64,000 nucleotides of DNA from an uncultured Erysipelotrichaceae bacterium (GCA_944325685.1 CALVBC010000029.1:62001-126000); one strand, 5' to 3'; positions 25,663 through 35,444 are shown, counted from the stretch's first letter. The notes: generated from the sequence alone by a model not told the origin. A program made the numbers and translations.

Positions 25663-27548
25663 TATTTATTGATCGCCTTTATCATGAGGTCACTGATGGC
25701 CTTAGTATAGGCAACAGGATCTTTGATCTCAAGCCCGGCGATAAGCAGCGCTTGATCATATAAGACCTTAGCGATATCACTGATGTCTTCTTTTTTGTCA
25801 TACGCGTTTTTGATCGCTTTGAATAGCTCATGATCAGGATTGATCTCTAGTATCTTATTAGCCTTGATCCCAGCACCTTGGTTAGTCTCATTCAAGAACT
25901 TTTCCATCTCGATCGAGATATCGTTTTCTCCTGATACTAAACATACTGGATGGCTCTTTAGACGGCTAGATAAACGGACTTCCTTGACTTCACCATCAAG
26001 GGCGTCTTTGATCGTCTTGAGGATGTCCTTATTTTCGGTATTCTCCTTTTCGATCTTCTCTTTTTCTTCTTCTGTTTCAAGATCTAGATCACCCTTATTG
26101 ACCGACTTGAAGTTATGACCATCATAATCGCGCAACACTGTCGCCATGAATTCATCGACATTCTCTAAGAAATACAAGACCTCATAACCTTTATCTAAGA
26201 CCCTTTCGATCTGAGGCATCTCTTTGATCTTCTCGATACTGTCGCCAACAGCATAGTAGATGTCCTTTTGGTCTTCCTTCATCCTTGATACATAGTCTTT
26301 TAGTGACGTATAGTCATCATCATTTGATGACTTAAAGATCAAAAGATCGACTAATTCATCTTTATTTTGACCATAGTTTTCATAAGCTCCATACTTTAGT
26401 TGAGCACCAAATTCCTTGAAGAAGCCCTTATAAGTGTCAAATTCATCCTTCATCATCTTCTCTAAGGTGTTCTTGATCCGCTTATCGACGCTCTTGCGGA
26501 TGGCTTCCATCTGGTGGTCTTGCTGTAAGAGTTCACGGGAGATATTCAAAGACAGGTCATCTGAATCGATAAGACCTCTGATGAATTTGTAGTGATCAGA
26601 TACGAGCTCTTTAGCTTCATTCTTGATAAAGACGCCTTTAGAATAGAGCTTAAGTCCTAACTTATAGTCAGTGGTATAGTAGTTATATGGCGCTTTAGCT
26701 GGTATATACAACAAAGCTGTATATGACGTATTACCTTCAACGCTGTAGTGTAGTGTCTTTAATGGCTTATTGTAGTCATAGTAGTTTTGCATATAGAAGT
26801 CATCGTATTCGTCTTGAGTGATGTCCTTTTTGGCTTTTTTCCAAAGTGGTGTCATCGCATTGACGGTCTCTTCTTTGATCTCAGTCTTGGTCTTGCCTTC
26901 TTCTTCGGTGGCTTTGACGACTTCGACATCCATCTTGATCGGATAGCGGATGTAGTCAGAGTATTTCTTTACTAACATCTGGATCTCATCGCTTGATAGA
27001 TACTTAGAATACTTGACTTCATCAGTATCCTCTTTGATATGCAAGGTGATCACAGTACCAGCTTCTTCTTTACTAGCTACCTTGATCTCATATCCTTCTT
27101 CACCATTTGATGTCCAAAGATAGGCTTTATCACCATTGACCTTGCGCGATAAGACTTCGATGTGGTCAGCGACCATGAAGGCACTGTAGAAACCGACACC
27201 GAATTGGCCGATGATATCGACGTCCTTTTTGTTTTCAAGTTCGTTCATGAATTCATAAGAACCAGATCTTGCGATCGTGCCGAGGTTATTTTCAAGGTCT
27301 TCTTTATCCATGCCGATACCATTGTCGCTGATCGTAAAGGTCCGTGATGCACGGTCGACACTGAGTTTGATCTCAGGATCGCCTTCGGTTATCGTCGTAT
27401 CGGTCAAAGCCATATAGTGTCTTTTATCTAAAGCGTCTGATGCATTGGATATCAGCTCCCTTAAAAAGATATCTTTATTGGTATATATCGAATTAGCCAT
27501 CAGGTCGAGTAGCCTTTTTGATTCTGTCTTGAACTGTTTTATTGCCAT
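25662..27548 (-). CDS. htpG: Molecular chaperone HtpG (Hsp90)
   Basis: The 628-residue bacterial Hsp90 has the GHKL ATPase domain with FLRELISNASDALDK, ISDNGIGMDKEDL and GQFGVGFYSAFMVAD, then middle and C-terminal dimer domains. It refolds client proteins in the cytoplasm using ATP. I place the start at 27548 (MAIKQFKTE), the family's normal beginning, because AAAGGAGGT (27555-27563) is eight bases upstream; further upstream in-frame ATGs are too close to or beyond that site. A CIRCE operator at 27574-27600 lies just upstream, so HrcA control is expected. Confidence 0.96.
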   Translation of the reverse strand: MAIKQFKTESKRLLDLMANSIYTNKDIFLRELISNASDALDKRHYMALTDTTITEGDPEIKLSVDRASRTFTISDNGIGMDKEDLENNLGTIARSGSYEFMNELENKKDVDIIGQFGVGFYSAFMVADHIEVLSRKVNGDKAYLWTSNGEEGYEIKVASKEEAGTVITLHIKEDTDEVKYSKYLSSDEIQMLVKKYSDYIRYPIKMDVEVVKATEEEGKTKTEIKEETVNAMTPLWKKAKKDITQDEYDDFYMQNYYDYNKPLKTLHYSVEGNTSYTALLYIPAKAPYNYYTTDYKLGLKLYSKGVFIKNEAKELVSDHYKFIRGLIDSDDLSLNISRELLQQDHQMEAIRKSVDKRIKNTLEKMMKDEFDTYKGFFKEFGAQLKYGAYENYGQNKDELVDLLIFKSSNDDDYTSLKDYVSRMKEDQKDIYYAVGDSIEKIKEMPQIERVLDKGYEVLYFLENVDEFMATVLRDYDGHNFKSVNKGDLDLETEEEKEKIEKENTENKDILKTIKDALDGEVKEVRLSSRLKSHPVCLVSGENDISIEMEKFLNETNQGAGIKANKILEINPDHELFKAIKNAYDKKEDISDIAKVLYDQALLIAGLEIKDPVAYTKAISDLMIKAINK

Positions 27549-27573
27549 TTCCATTACCTCCTTTAGCAGTAAA

Positions 27574-27600
27574 TTAGCACTCAATAGATGAGATTGCTAA
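27574..27600. promoter_or_regulatory. CIRCE operator upstream of htpG
   Basis: TTAGCACTC (27574-27582), nine bases, GATTGCTAA (27592-27600): the HrcA-binding inverted repeat with one mismatch to GAGTGCTAA. It lies 26 bases from the htpG start and about 40 bases from the divergent Nudix promoter. Confidence 0.88.
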
Positions 27601-27615
27601 TATATCTTAACACTC

Positions 27616-27650
27616 TTGTGTCAATTGTGCAATGACTTATAATAGATGCA
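27616..27650 (+). promoter_or_regulatory. Leaderless-type promoter of the Nudix-cyclophilin-YitT operon
   Basis: TTGTGT (27616-27621), 16 bases, TATAAT (27638-27643), six bases, then ATG at 27650. There is no Shine-Dalgarno sequence. Confidence 0.65.
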
Positions 27651-28039
27651 TGAAAAAGATCATTTTGACCAATATGGGCTTAGTTAAAAAAGGTGAAGAG
27701 ATCTTAGTATTAGATCGCAAGAAAGATGATTGGCCAGGGATAACCTTCCCTGGTGGCAAAGTAGATGATGATGAGGATATCTATGCATCGGTCATAAGAG
27801 AAGTAAAAGAGGAGACAGGACTTACGATGATCGATCCTAAGTGTATCGGTTATATCGAATGGAATATCGAAGATGATCGCCATCTGTGTATCCTATTTGA
27901 AAGTGATAACTATAGTGGTGAACTAAAGTCATCAAAAGAAGGGGAAGTCTTTTTTATTAAGACAAATGAAATAAAAAGTTATAAACTATCTACAGATATG
28001 GATAGGATATTAGACCTATATGGTCTTAAGTGGAGGTAG
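27650..28039 (+). CDS. Nudix hydrolase (MutT-like)
   Basis: The 129-residue protein contains a complete Nudix box: G-x5-E-x7-REVKEETGL (GGKVDDDED then IYASVIREVKEETGL at about residues 38-61). It begins with MKKIILTNMGLVKKGEEILV, typical of 8-oxo-dGTP/nucleotide diphosphatases of the YjhB/MutT type. The ATG at 27650 lies 6 bases after a TATAAT box and lacks a ribosome site; the longer frame from 27632 would start within the -10 region. The cyclophilin start is two bases past its stop. Confidence 0.9.
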   Translation: MKKIILTNMGLVKKGEEILVLDRKKDDWPGITFPGGKVDDDEDIYASVIREVKEETGLTMIDPKCIGYIEWNIEDDRHLCILFESDNYSGELKSSKEGEVFFIKTNEIKSYKLSTDMDRILDLYGLKWR

Positions 28040-28040
28040 T

Positions 28041-28472
28041 ATGATCAAAGGTGAGATCAAGATGGCAAATGGGGAAGTGATACCCTTTGTCTTATATCCG
28101 GAATATGCCCCTAATACAGTGGCTAACTTCGTCAAATTAGTAAGGGAAGGCTTTTATGATGGACTTACCTTCCATCGGGTCATCAGAGGCTTTGTCTCGC
28201 AAGGTGGTGATCCTAAAGGCGATGGTACAGGAGAATTATCCTATACGATCAAAAATGAGAATGAAGGCAATCCTTTAAGGCATAAAGCTGGTTCTATCGC
28301 GATGGCACATCGAGGCAGAGATACAGCTAGTTGCCAGTTTTATATCTGCCATGAAGCACAACCGCATTTAGATCAAGATTATACGGTCTTTGGTGAAGTG
28401 ACAGATAATCTAGAAGCGGTCAAGAATATGTTTCCAGGGGATGTGATCGAATACATCCGTGTCGAAGGATGA
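28041..28472 (+). CDS. Cyclophilin-type peptidyl-prolyl cis-trans isomerase
   Basis: The 143-residue single-domain cyclophilin shows FVKLVREGFYDGLTFHRVIR then GFVSQGGDPKGDGTG, SIAMAHRGRDTASCQFYICH and DYTVFGEV. Catalytic Arg (HRV), Phe/Gln (QFYI) and His regions are intact apart from Trp-loop divergence. No signal peptide is present, so it is cytoplasmic. It starts at 28041 after GGAGGT; the stop overlaps the YitT start (ATGA). Confidence 0.95.
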   Translation: MIKGEIKMANGEVIPFVLYPEYAPNTVANFVKLVREGFYDGLTFHRVIRGFVSQGGDPKGDGTGELSYTIKNENEGNPLRHKAGSIAMAHRGRDTASCQFYICHEAQPHLDQDYTVFGEVTDNLEAVKNMFPGDVIEYIRVEG

Positions 28473-29332
28473 AAAACGCGCTAAACAAAAGGGATATCGG
28501 TCTTGTCGTCATCGGATCGATCATCTTCGCTTTAGGTTGTAATCTATTTATCGTTTCAACGGATATCTACAGTGGTGGTATCGTTGGGACATCACAAGTG
28601 ATCAGATCATTGCTCATCGAGCATACATCTTTAGATCCGAATTTTGATATCGCCGGTATCATCAATATGATCATCAATGTCCCATTGCTTGTGATCGCTT
28701 TAAGGGTCTTAAAAGGTCCTTTTGTCTATAAGACCGTCTTAAGCGTCGCCATCCAAACCGTGGCCTTTTCGATCATTCCGACCGATCCGATCATCGATGA
28801 TCGCCTTGCATCGCTCATCATCGGAGCGATCGTATCTGGTGTTGGTGCGGGCCTTGTCTTGACGGCTAAAGCTAGTGCTGGGGGTAATGATATCACCGGG
28901 ATGTTACTTTTAAGTCGTGATCCTAAGACCAGTGTCGGCAAGGTCAATCTTTACTACAATATCGTCTTATATATCCTCTGTGCGATCTTCTTTGATATCG
29001 AGACGGCGATCTATTCGGTCATCCAATCATTTGTCTTCTCGTTTGCTTTAGATAAGACCCATCTGCAGAATATCGAAGTATCCTTGATGATCTTTACTCG
29101 AAACAAAGATGTTAAAAAGATGATCATCAACGATAAACACCGTGGTGTCACCTATTGGCAAGGTCTAGGTGCTTATACCGATAAGGAGACGGAAGTACTT
29201 GTCACGATCTTATCGAAATATGAAGTCAACGATATCAGGCAAAAGATCAAAGAGATGGATGAACATGCCTTTATCATCTGTTTTGAAGATCTCGGTAGTG
29301 TTGATGGCAATGTGGAAAAGAGATTGATATAA
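28469..29332 (+). CDS. YitT family membrane protein (DUF161/DUF2179)
   Basis: The 287-residue protein has five to six membrane helices (IGLVVIGSIIFALGCNLFIV, GGIVGTSQVIRSLL, a glycine-rich GAIVSGVGAGLVLTAKASAGG) and a cytoplasmic C-terminal DUF2179 domain (about residues 220-275: VTYWQGLGAYTDKETEVLVTI). This is the YitT/YvjA layout common in Firmicutes; transport function is suspected but not shown. It overlaps the cyclophilin stop. Its stop codon overlaps the -10 box of the next small gene. Confidence 0.9.
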   Translation: MKNALNKRDIGLVVIGSIIFALGCNLFIVSTDIYSGGIVGTSQVIRSLLIEHTSLDPNFDIAGIINMIINVPLLVIALRVLKGPFVYKTVLSVAIQTVAFSIIPTDPIIDDRLASLIIGAIVSGVGAGLVLTAKASAGGNDITGMLLLSRDPKTSVGKVNLYYNIVLYILCAIFFDIETAIYSVIQSFVFSFALDKTHLQNIEVSLMIFTRNKDVKKMIINDKHRGVTYWQGLGAYTDKETEVLVTILSKYEVNDIRQKIKEMDEHAFIICFEDLGSVDGNVEKRLI

Positions 29333-29340
29333 TGACCATA
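29328..29340 (+). promoter_or_regulatory. Leaderless-type promoter of the 51-aa membrane microprotein
   Basis: TATAAT at 29328-29333 overlaps the YitT stop codon; six bases follow, then the ATG at 29340. No Shine-Dalgarno sequence is present. Confidence 0.6.
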
Positions 29341-29495
29341 TGAAAAGATTTAAAAACATCCTCAAGATCTTAGGGATCGTCATCATATTTGCCTTACTTG
29401 CCTATCTTGTCGGCTATCTAGCCACAGGGGCTGATGGGACGCGCCCTTATGTCACACCATCAGTGACACCAGAAGTGACCGATATAAGCCAATAA
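29340..29495 (+). CDS. Small single-pass membrane protein (51 aa)
   Basis: This short ORF reads MKRFKNILKILGIVIIFALL and continues AYLVGYLATGADGTRPYVTP to a TAA at 29493-29495. A basic N-terminus, one strong membrane helix (about residues 8-28) and a Thr/Pro/Val-rich tail suggest an N-in anchor with a short external tail. It has its own leaderless-type promoter and is closed by a strong terminator that begins at its stop codon, which supports it as a real gene. No family is recognised. Confidence 0.65.
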   Translation: MKRFKNILKILGIVIIFALLAYLVGYLATGADGTRPYVTPSVTPEVTDISQ

Positions 29496-29520
29496 CTTCC
29501 TGTTTAGGGAAGTTATTTGT
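29491..29520 (+). terminator. Terminator after the 51-aa gene
   Basis: AATAACTTCC (29491-29500) / GGAAGTTATT (29508-29517), a perfect 10-bp stem with a 7-base loop, followed by TGTTATAAT, which is the next gene's -10 box. Confidence 0.8.
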
Positions 29521-29532
29521 TATAATAGGGTA
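29521..29532 (+). promoter_or_regulatory. Leaderless-type promoter of the 64-aa membrane protein
   Basis: TATAAT at 29521-29526, five bases, then ATG at 29532. It abuts the preceding terminator. Confidence 0.6.
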
Positions 29533-29726
29533 TGCTGAATCAAAGACATTATGACAAACAACACAAAGCTTATGTAGATGCGACTTATAGGGATGATCGA
29601 CCTATCGAAAAAGGTGATACTGAAAAGCCATCATTAAAAGGTATCATTATTGGGATCATCATCTTTATCACTGTCATCGGGCTTGCTTATATTATCTTTG
29701 GTGTCCTTTTTGATCTATTTTTATAA
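29532..29726 (+). CDS. Small single-pass membrane protein (64 aa)
   Basis: A hydrophilic N-terminal half (MLNQRHYDKQHKAYVDATYR with many charges) precedes one long hydrophobic helix (about residues 37-60) that reaches the C-terminus, so it looks like a tail-anchored microprotein with a cytoplasmic head. It has a TATAAT box 5 bases before the ATG and no ribosome site. No family is recognised. Confidence 0.6.
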   Translation: MLNQRHYDKQHKAYVDATYRDDRPIEKGDTEKPSLKGIIIGIIIFITVIGLAYIIFGVLFDLFL

Positions 29727-29794
29727 ATGATCGATATATCGATATTAAGAAGGATGGTCTTTTCTTGTGCTTTCATTAAAGGATCAAGATATAA
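29727..29794. other. Intergenic stretch without recognised gene
   Basis: Between the 64-aa gene and the terminator I see only a short palindrome (ATCGATATATCGAT, 29731-29744) and a 31-codon frame that runs into the terminator and is unlikely to be real. Confidence 0.5.
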
Positions 29795-29820
29795 AAAATG
29801 TCGGGATCATCCGACATTTT
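29795..29820. terminator. Strong terminator, mainly for the tRNA-Leu gene
   Basis: AAAATGTCGG (29795-29804) / CCGACATTTT (29811-29820), a perfect 10-bp stem with a GATCAT loop. On the minus strand it is followed by six T, fitting termination of the tRNA transcript. It could also stop + strand RNA. Confidence 0.85.
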
Positions 29821-29831
29821 AAAGTGCTATA

Positions 29832-29914
29832 TGGTGCACCAGACAAGACTTGAACTTGCACGATCACTCACACGCCCCTCAAGCGTGCGCGTCTACCAAT
29901 TCCGCCACTGGTGC
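29832..29914 (-). tRNA. tRNA-Leu (anticodon GAG)
   Basis: Read on the minus strand the sequence starts GCACCAG and ends CTGGTGC-A-CCA, so the acceptor stem is perfect and CCA is encoded. The D arm GGCGGAATTGGTAGACGC is typical of Leu. The anticodon stem CACGC/GCGTG holds the loop TTGAGGG with anticodon GAG (codons CUC/CUU). A variable arm and GTTCAAGTC T-loop follow. A TATAAT box lies upstream on the minus strand and the terminator at 29795-29820 lies downstream. Confidence 0.95.
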
Positions 29915-29940
29915 ATACCTACATAATTATAAGAATGTTG

Positions 29941-29978
29941 TTGAAAATGTCAAATGGCATCACTATAATATCTGCGTA
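29941..29978 (+). promoter_or_regulatory. Strong leaderless-type promoter of typA
   Basis: TTGAAA (29941-29946), exactly 17 bases, TATAAT (29964-29969), eight bases, then the ATG at 29978. This is the clearest full promoter of the leaderless class; no Shine-Dalgarno sequence is present. Confidence 0.75.
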
Positions 29979-31807
29979 TGGAATTTAGGAAGATTATTAA
30001 CGTAGCTGTCATCGCCCATGTCGATGCAGGAAAGAGTACATTAGTTGACGCTTTTTTGAAACAAAGTCACGTCTTTAAAGAACACGAAGAAGTCGTCGAT
30101 TGTATCATGGATTCAAATGATCTTGAAAGGGAAAGAGGGATCACGATCTATTCAAAAAACTGTAGTGTCAATTACAAAGACTACAAGATCAATATCGTCG
30201 ATACACCAGGACACGCTGACTTCTCCAGTGAAGTTGAACGGATCATCAAAACAGTCGATACGGTCATCCTATTAGTCGATTCAAGTGAGGGACCGATGCC
30301 ACAGACCCGTTATGTCCTAAAGAAATCACTTGAAGCTGAACTGAAACCGATCCTTCTTATCAATAAGATCGATAAGAAAGATCAAAGAGCGACTGAGGTC
30401 ATCGATGAAGTATATGACCTATTCTTAGAGCTCGGTGCGACCGATGAACAACTTGATTTCCCTATCTTATATGGCGTAGCGAAAGAAGGGATCGTCAGAT
30501 ATGAGCCAGAAGATACCAATGAAGATATCACGCCGCTATTTGAGACGATCATAAATAGGACACCTTATTATCCAGATAAGACAAGTGATGATCTCAAGAT
30601 GCAAGTCAGTGCTTTAGCATATGATGACTACATCGGTAGGATCGGTATCGGTAGAGTATATAATGGCATCATCAAAGCCAATGAGAATATCACCGTATGT
30701 GATAGTTCAGGTAAAAATAAGACCGCTAAGATCGCTAACCTATATAACTATCAAGGATTAAAGAGGGTCGCGATCAAAGAAGCCCAAGCTGGCGATATCG
30801 TCTTGATCAGCGGTATCAGTGATATCGAGATCGGTGACACGATCTGTGAACTTGGCAAATGCGATCCAATGCCGGAGATCGCGATCGAAGAGCCGACCTT
30901 GTCGATGAATTTCATGGTCAATACGTCACCATTCCAAGGTCAAAGCGGTAAATATGTCACCTCACGCAATATCAAAGAGCGTTTAGAGAAAGAGTTAGAA
31001 GTCAATGTCGGTCTTAAGGTCGAAGAGACTGATTCAACTGATACATTCAAGGTCTCAGGAAGAGGGGAATTACATCTTTCGATCTTACTTGAAAATATGC
31101 GTCGCGAAGGATATGAGATCGCGGTATCAAAACCAGAAGTCATCTTGCATGTCGAAGATGGCGTCACTAAAGAGCCGATCGAAGAGGTCGTATGCAGTGT
31201 CCCTAATGAATACAGTGGTACGGTCATCAATAAATTAAACCTGCGTAAAGGTACGATGATCGATATCCAAGATGAAGGAACATATACGCGGATCATCTAT
31301 CATGTCCCAACTAGAGGATTGCTTGGCTATCGTAGTGAATTCATCAACGATACTAAAGGTGAAGGCGTCATGGTCCGTAAATTCATCGACTATGAACCAT
31401 ATAGAGGTGAAGTACCGACAAGGCAAAACGGTGTCCTCATCTCATGTGATACCGGTAAAGCGATGACCTATGCACTATGGAACATCCAAGAAAGAGGTCA
31501 ATTATTCATCGGACCACAGACAGAGGTCTACGAAGGGATGATCATCGGTATGGCATCTAAGAATATGGATATGGATGTCAATCCGATCAAGAATAAGAAG
31601 ATGTCTGCTGTTAGATCGACCGGTAATGATGAAGCGATGAAGCTAGTACCACCAAGGCAATTATCGCTTGAAGAAGCCCTTGAATTCATCAATGAAGATG
31701 AGCTCGTTGAGATCACACCGGATGCGATCAGGCTCAGGAAGAAATACCTCACGGACATCGATCGTCGTCGTCACTATCGCGAACTTAAAAAAGAAGAAAA
31801 TGTTTAG
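29978..31807 (+). CDS. typA: Translational GTPase TypA/BipA
   Basis: The 609-residue ribosome-associated GTPase has G1 [15 protein letters not shown]2 RERGITI, G3 DTPGHADF and G4 NKID, followed by EF-G-like domains and the TypA-specific C-terminus ([17 protein letters not shown] and [19 protein letters not shown]). It assists 50S assembly and stress adaptation. The P-loop reads HVDAGKST where most TypA proteins have HVDHGKTT; both substitutions keep the Walker A pattern. The stop codon TAG lies inside the groES CIRCE element, so the two loci are physically interlocked. Confidence 0.95.
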   Translation: MEFRKIINVAVIAHVDAGKSTLVDAFLKQSHVFKEHEEVVDCIMDSNDLERERGITIYSKNCSVNYKDYKINIVDTPGHADFSSEVERIIKTVDTVILLVDSSEGPMPQTRYVLKKSLEAELKPILLINKIDKKDQRATEVIDEVYDLFLELGATDEQLDFPILYGVAKEGIVRYEPEDTNEDITPLFETIINRTPYYPDKTSDDLKMQVSALAYDDYIGRIGIGRVYNGIIKANENITVCDSSGKNKTAKIANLYNYQGLKRVAIKEAQAGDIVLISGISDIEIGDTICELGKCDPMPEIAIEEPTLSMNFMVNTSPFQGQSGKYVTSRNIKERLEKELEVNVGLKVEETDSTDTFKVSGRGELHLSILLENMRREGYEIAVSKPEVILHVEDGVTKEPIEEVVCSVPNEYSGTVINKLNLRKGTMIDIQDEGTYTRIIYHVPTRGLLGYRSEFINDTKGEGVMVRKFIDYEPYRGEVPTRQNGVLISCDTGKAMTYALWNIQERGQLFIGPQTEVYEGMIIGMASKNMDMDVNPIKNKKMSAVRSTGNDEAMKLVPPRQLSLEEALEFINEDELVEITPDAIRLRKKYLTDIDRRRHYRELKKEENV

Positions 31808-31843
31808 CACTCTTATTGACAGAGTGCTATTTTGTGCTATAAT
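31804..31843 (+). promoter_or_regulatory. groESL promoter with CIRCE operator
   Basis: CIRCE: TTAGCACTC (31804-31812), nine bases, GAGTGCTAT (31822-31830; last base off consensus). The -35 TTGACA (31816-31821) is in its spacer, and TATAAT follows at 31838-31843. Bound HrcA would cover the -35. The element includes the typA stop codon. Confidence 0.93.
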
Positions 31844-31871
31844 ACCCATCGATGAAAGGAGATGAAGAGAT

Positions 31872-32150
31872 ATGATCAAACCTCTTTACAACAACGTTTT
31901 ATTAAAGAAAGAAAAGGTCGCAAATACGACAAGCAGTGGCATCATCCTTTCCCAAAAAGAAAAAGATGAAGATTATGCAAAGGTAGTTGCTATCGGCACT
32001 GGTAAGGTCGTCGATGGTAAGAAAGTAGAGATCCCTTTACATGAAGGCGATAAGGTCATGTATAAGAAGTACAGTGGCACTGATGTCAAATATGCGGAAG
32101 AAGAATATATCTTGATCGACGCTGAGGATATCTTAGCGATCGTAGAATAG
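31872..32150 (+). CDS. groES: Co-chaperonin GroES
   Basis: The 92-residue GroES starts MIKPLYNNVLLKKEKVANTT, contains SGIILSQKEKDEDYAKVVAIGTGK with the mobile loop, and ends with an IDAEDILAIVE strand. It forms the heptameric lid of GroEL. AAGGAG at 31857-31861 serves the ATG. CIRCE control is upstream and groEL follows after 12 bases. Confidence 0.97.
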   Translation: MIKPLYNNVLLKKEKVANTTSSGIILSQKEKDEDYAKVVAIGTGKVVDGKKVEIPLHEGDKVMYKKYSGTDVKYAEEEYILIDAEDILAIVE

Positions 32151-33779
<1,629 letters not shown>

Positions 33780-33786
33780 TAAATCC

Positions 33787-33820
33787 AAAGAAAGTGCAGA
33801 AAAAACTGTACTTTCTTTTT
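33787..33820 (+). terminator. Terminator after groEL
   Basis: A 13-bp stem with one G-T pair (33787-33799 with 33806-33818), an A6 loop and a T-rich tail. Confidence 0.85.
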
Positions 33821-33828
33821 ATTTTCAC

Positions 33829-33928
33829 CATTTGTACACAAATGTTTGGTTAAATACTATCGAGCTAGTAGTTTATAATTTCTTTTTCCTCAAGCAAACT
33901 TGGTCAATGGCCAAGTTTTTCTTTTTTA
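33829..33928 (+). promoter_or_regulatory. Dyads, internal -10 box and second terminator between groEL and the 464-aa gene
   Basis: This gap holds a palindrome CATTTGT-AC-ACAAATG (33829-33844), a weak dyad TACTA/TAGTA (about 33855-33870), TATAAT (33873-33878), then a perfect 8-bp hairpin AAACTTGG/CCAAGTTT (33896-33918) with a T-rich tail. A transcript from this -10 would end after about 40 bases. It may be a tiny regulatory RNA, an attenuator, or a remnant. Confidence 0.45.
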
Positions 33929-33945
33929 TCTTCAAATATCTATTA

Positions 33946-33958
33946 TATAATGTGGGCA
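33946..33958 (+). promoter_or_regulatory. Leaderless-type promoter of the 464-aa gene
   Basis: TATAAT at 33946-33951, six bases, ATG at 33958; no Shine-Dalgarno sequence and no clear -35. Confidence 0.65.
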
Positions 33959-35352
33959 TGAAGATCGAACTGATGAAACTCTACAAAGAGGATCTTATGA
34001 CTTTAGCCCAGGTATTCGTGGGGACTTTGATGAGCGACCTTGATTTTTTCGTCTCTTTTATGCACGAAAGGATCAATATCGATCTCGGCCTATTGTTGCT
34101 ATATCAGGATCTCGACTATTTCAAAGATCTCATGGATGATGATGAGAGAGCTCTATATAAGGAAGTCTTATCAAGACCAGAAAAGTTGACCAAAGAAGAG
34201 CTTGTAAGAGCGATCGAAAGCGTCTTAAATGATAAGGCCAAACTTGAAGGATTCATGATCGCTTTTACCGGCGCTGATGACGAATTAGTCAAGGTCTTTG
34301 AATCGATCGATCGCGTTGAAGACTATGAGATGATCAAAAAGGATAAGGTCTATCAAAAAAGAAGAGCTTATATCAATACATTAGCCAGCGTTGCCAAGGC
34401 GGCGGTCAATTTATATGGTGTCATCGCGATCGAAGATGTCTATGACATCATCGAGCATTATGACCTTATCAAGATCGAAGGTCGTGGCTATCAGAAAAAG
34501 AGCGGCACATATAAAAAGACGATCTTCGCTAGTCCTAAACATTTCTCGATGAGCATCTTACATATCTATATCGAGCTCATGGGCTCAAGGATCAATTTCA
34601 CCAATGATGGTTTATTATTAGATCAGTGCTTTGCGAGTGAATTTGATCAAGAATTTACTGACTTTTATGAGAAATTCAAGGATGGTATCGTCGATGATGA
34701 TGCATACAATAAGTTATTAGATGAATACGATGAGCGTTTCTCATATCGTCGTTTTCATATCGAGTCTTTGATGAAACCGTTGTGGTTACCAGAAAGCGCT
34801 GATGAATTTTTACTATACTCATCAGGCATGGCGATGGAAGTATCGAATGTCGCCGATGAGCTATTCGATTATATCGATAAACATCTATTGCGAAGGATGA
34901 AGATCCCAAATGCCGGGGGACTACCGGATTTTATGCTAAAGGATGTCGCTAAATACGATATCGTCGAGCGTTGTATGCAGCTTGTCAATGACCATAACGC
35001 TAAGATCGAGCCTGACCTTAATGTAGCCTATGATGGTCTAGTCGAATATCTTAAAAACTATCACGTCAGGCTCAAGGAGGATGAAAAATACGATATCCGT
35101 CTTATATTAGCTTCCTTGCATGATGAAGTAAGGCTTTGGCAAAACCGTGGCTATACCAATAAAGAATTAGAAGAAGGTGTAAAGACCGAACAATTACATC
35201 CATCAGATCTTGAACGTTATCTCGATGATCTATTCAGTCATAAGATGGAAGATTTCAGCGGCGATGAAGAAGAAACGATCGACCCAAAGACCGGTAAAAA
35301 GATCATCAAGGTCAAAAGAGCGATGCGCACGGATATGAAAGAAAAAAGATAG
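33958..35352 (+). CDS. Uncharacterised 464-aa cytoplasmic protein
   Basis: I do not recognise this protein. It is soluble, with no signal or membrane segment, and mostly helical and acidic. It starts MKIELMKLYKEDLMTLAQVF, has a central KKTIFASPKHFSMSILHIYI region, and ends in a charged linker and basic tail (DPKTGKKIIKVKRAMRTDMK). The tail occupies the place where SEC-C metal motifs occur in similarly built Firmicute proteins, but no SEC-C cysteines are present. A longer frame reaches back into groEL, but codon character and the TATAAT box 6 bases upstream fix the start at 33958. Confidence 0.75.
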   Translation: MKIELMKLYKEDLMTLAQVFVGTLMSDLDFFVSFMHERINIDLGLLLLYQDLDYFKDLMDDDERALYKEVLSRPEKLTKEELVRAIESVLNDKAKLEGFMIAFTGADDELVKVFESIDRVEDYEMIKKDKVYQKRRAYINTLASVAKAAVNLYGVIAIEDVYDIIEHYDLIKIEGRGYQKKSGTYKKTIFASPKHFSMSILHIYIELMGSRINFTNDGLLLDQCFASEFDQEFTDFYEKFKDGIVDDDAYNKLLDEYDERFSYRRFHIESLMKPLWLPESADEFLLYSSGMAMEVSNVADELFDYIDKHLLRRMKIPNAGGLPDFMLKDVAKYDIVERCMQLVNDHNAKIEPDLNVAYDGLVEYLKNYHVRLKEDEKYDIRLILASLHDEVRLWQNRGYTNKELEEGVKTEQLHPSDLERYLDDLFSHKMEDFSGDEEETIDPKTGKKIIKVKRAMRTDMKEKR

Positions 35353-35382
35353 CTAAAAATACTAAAGTTAACATGTTCACAA

Positions 35383-35411
35383 TTGACTATTGAGGTTTAT
35401 GCTCTTATAAT
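35383..35411 (+). promoter_or_regulatory. gap promoter
   Basis: TTGACT (35383-35388), exactly 17 bases, TATAAT (35406-35411). Start predicted near 35418, giving a leader of about 27 bases with AAGGAGG at 35426-35432. Confidence 0.85.
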
Positions 35412-35444
35412 ATATTAGAGTCATAAAGGAGGAAATATTAAATT

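Noticed and set aside
29727-29822. 31-codon frame after the 64-aa gene
   Set aside because: It reads through the tRNA terminator hairpin, has no promoter or ribosome site and no recognisable product.
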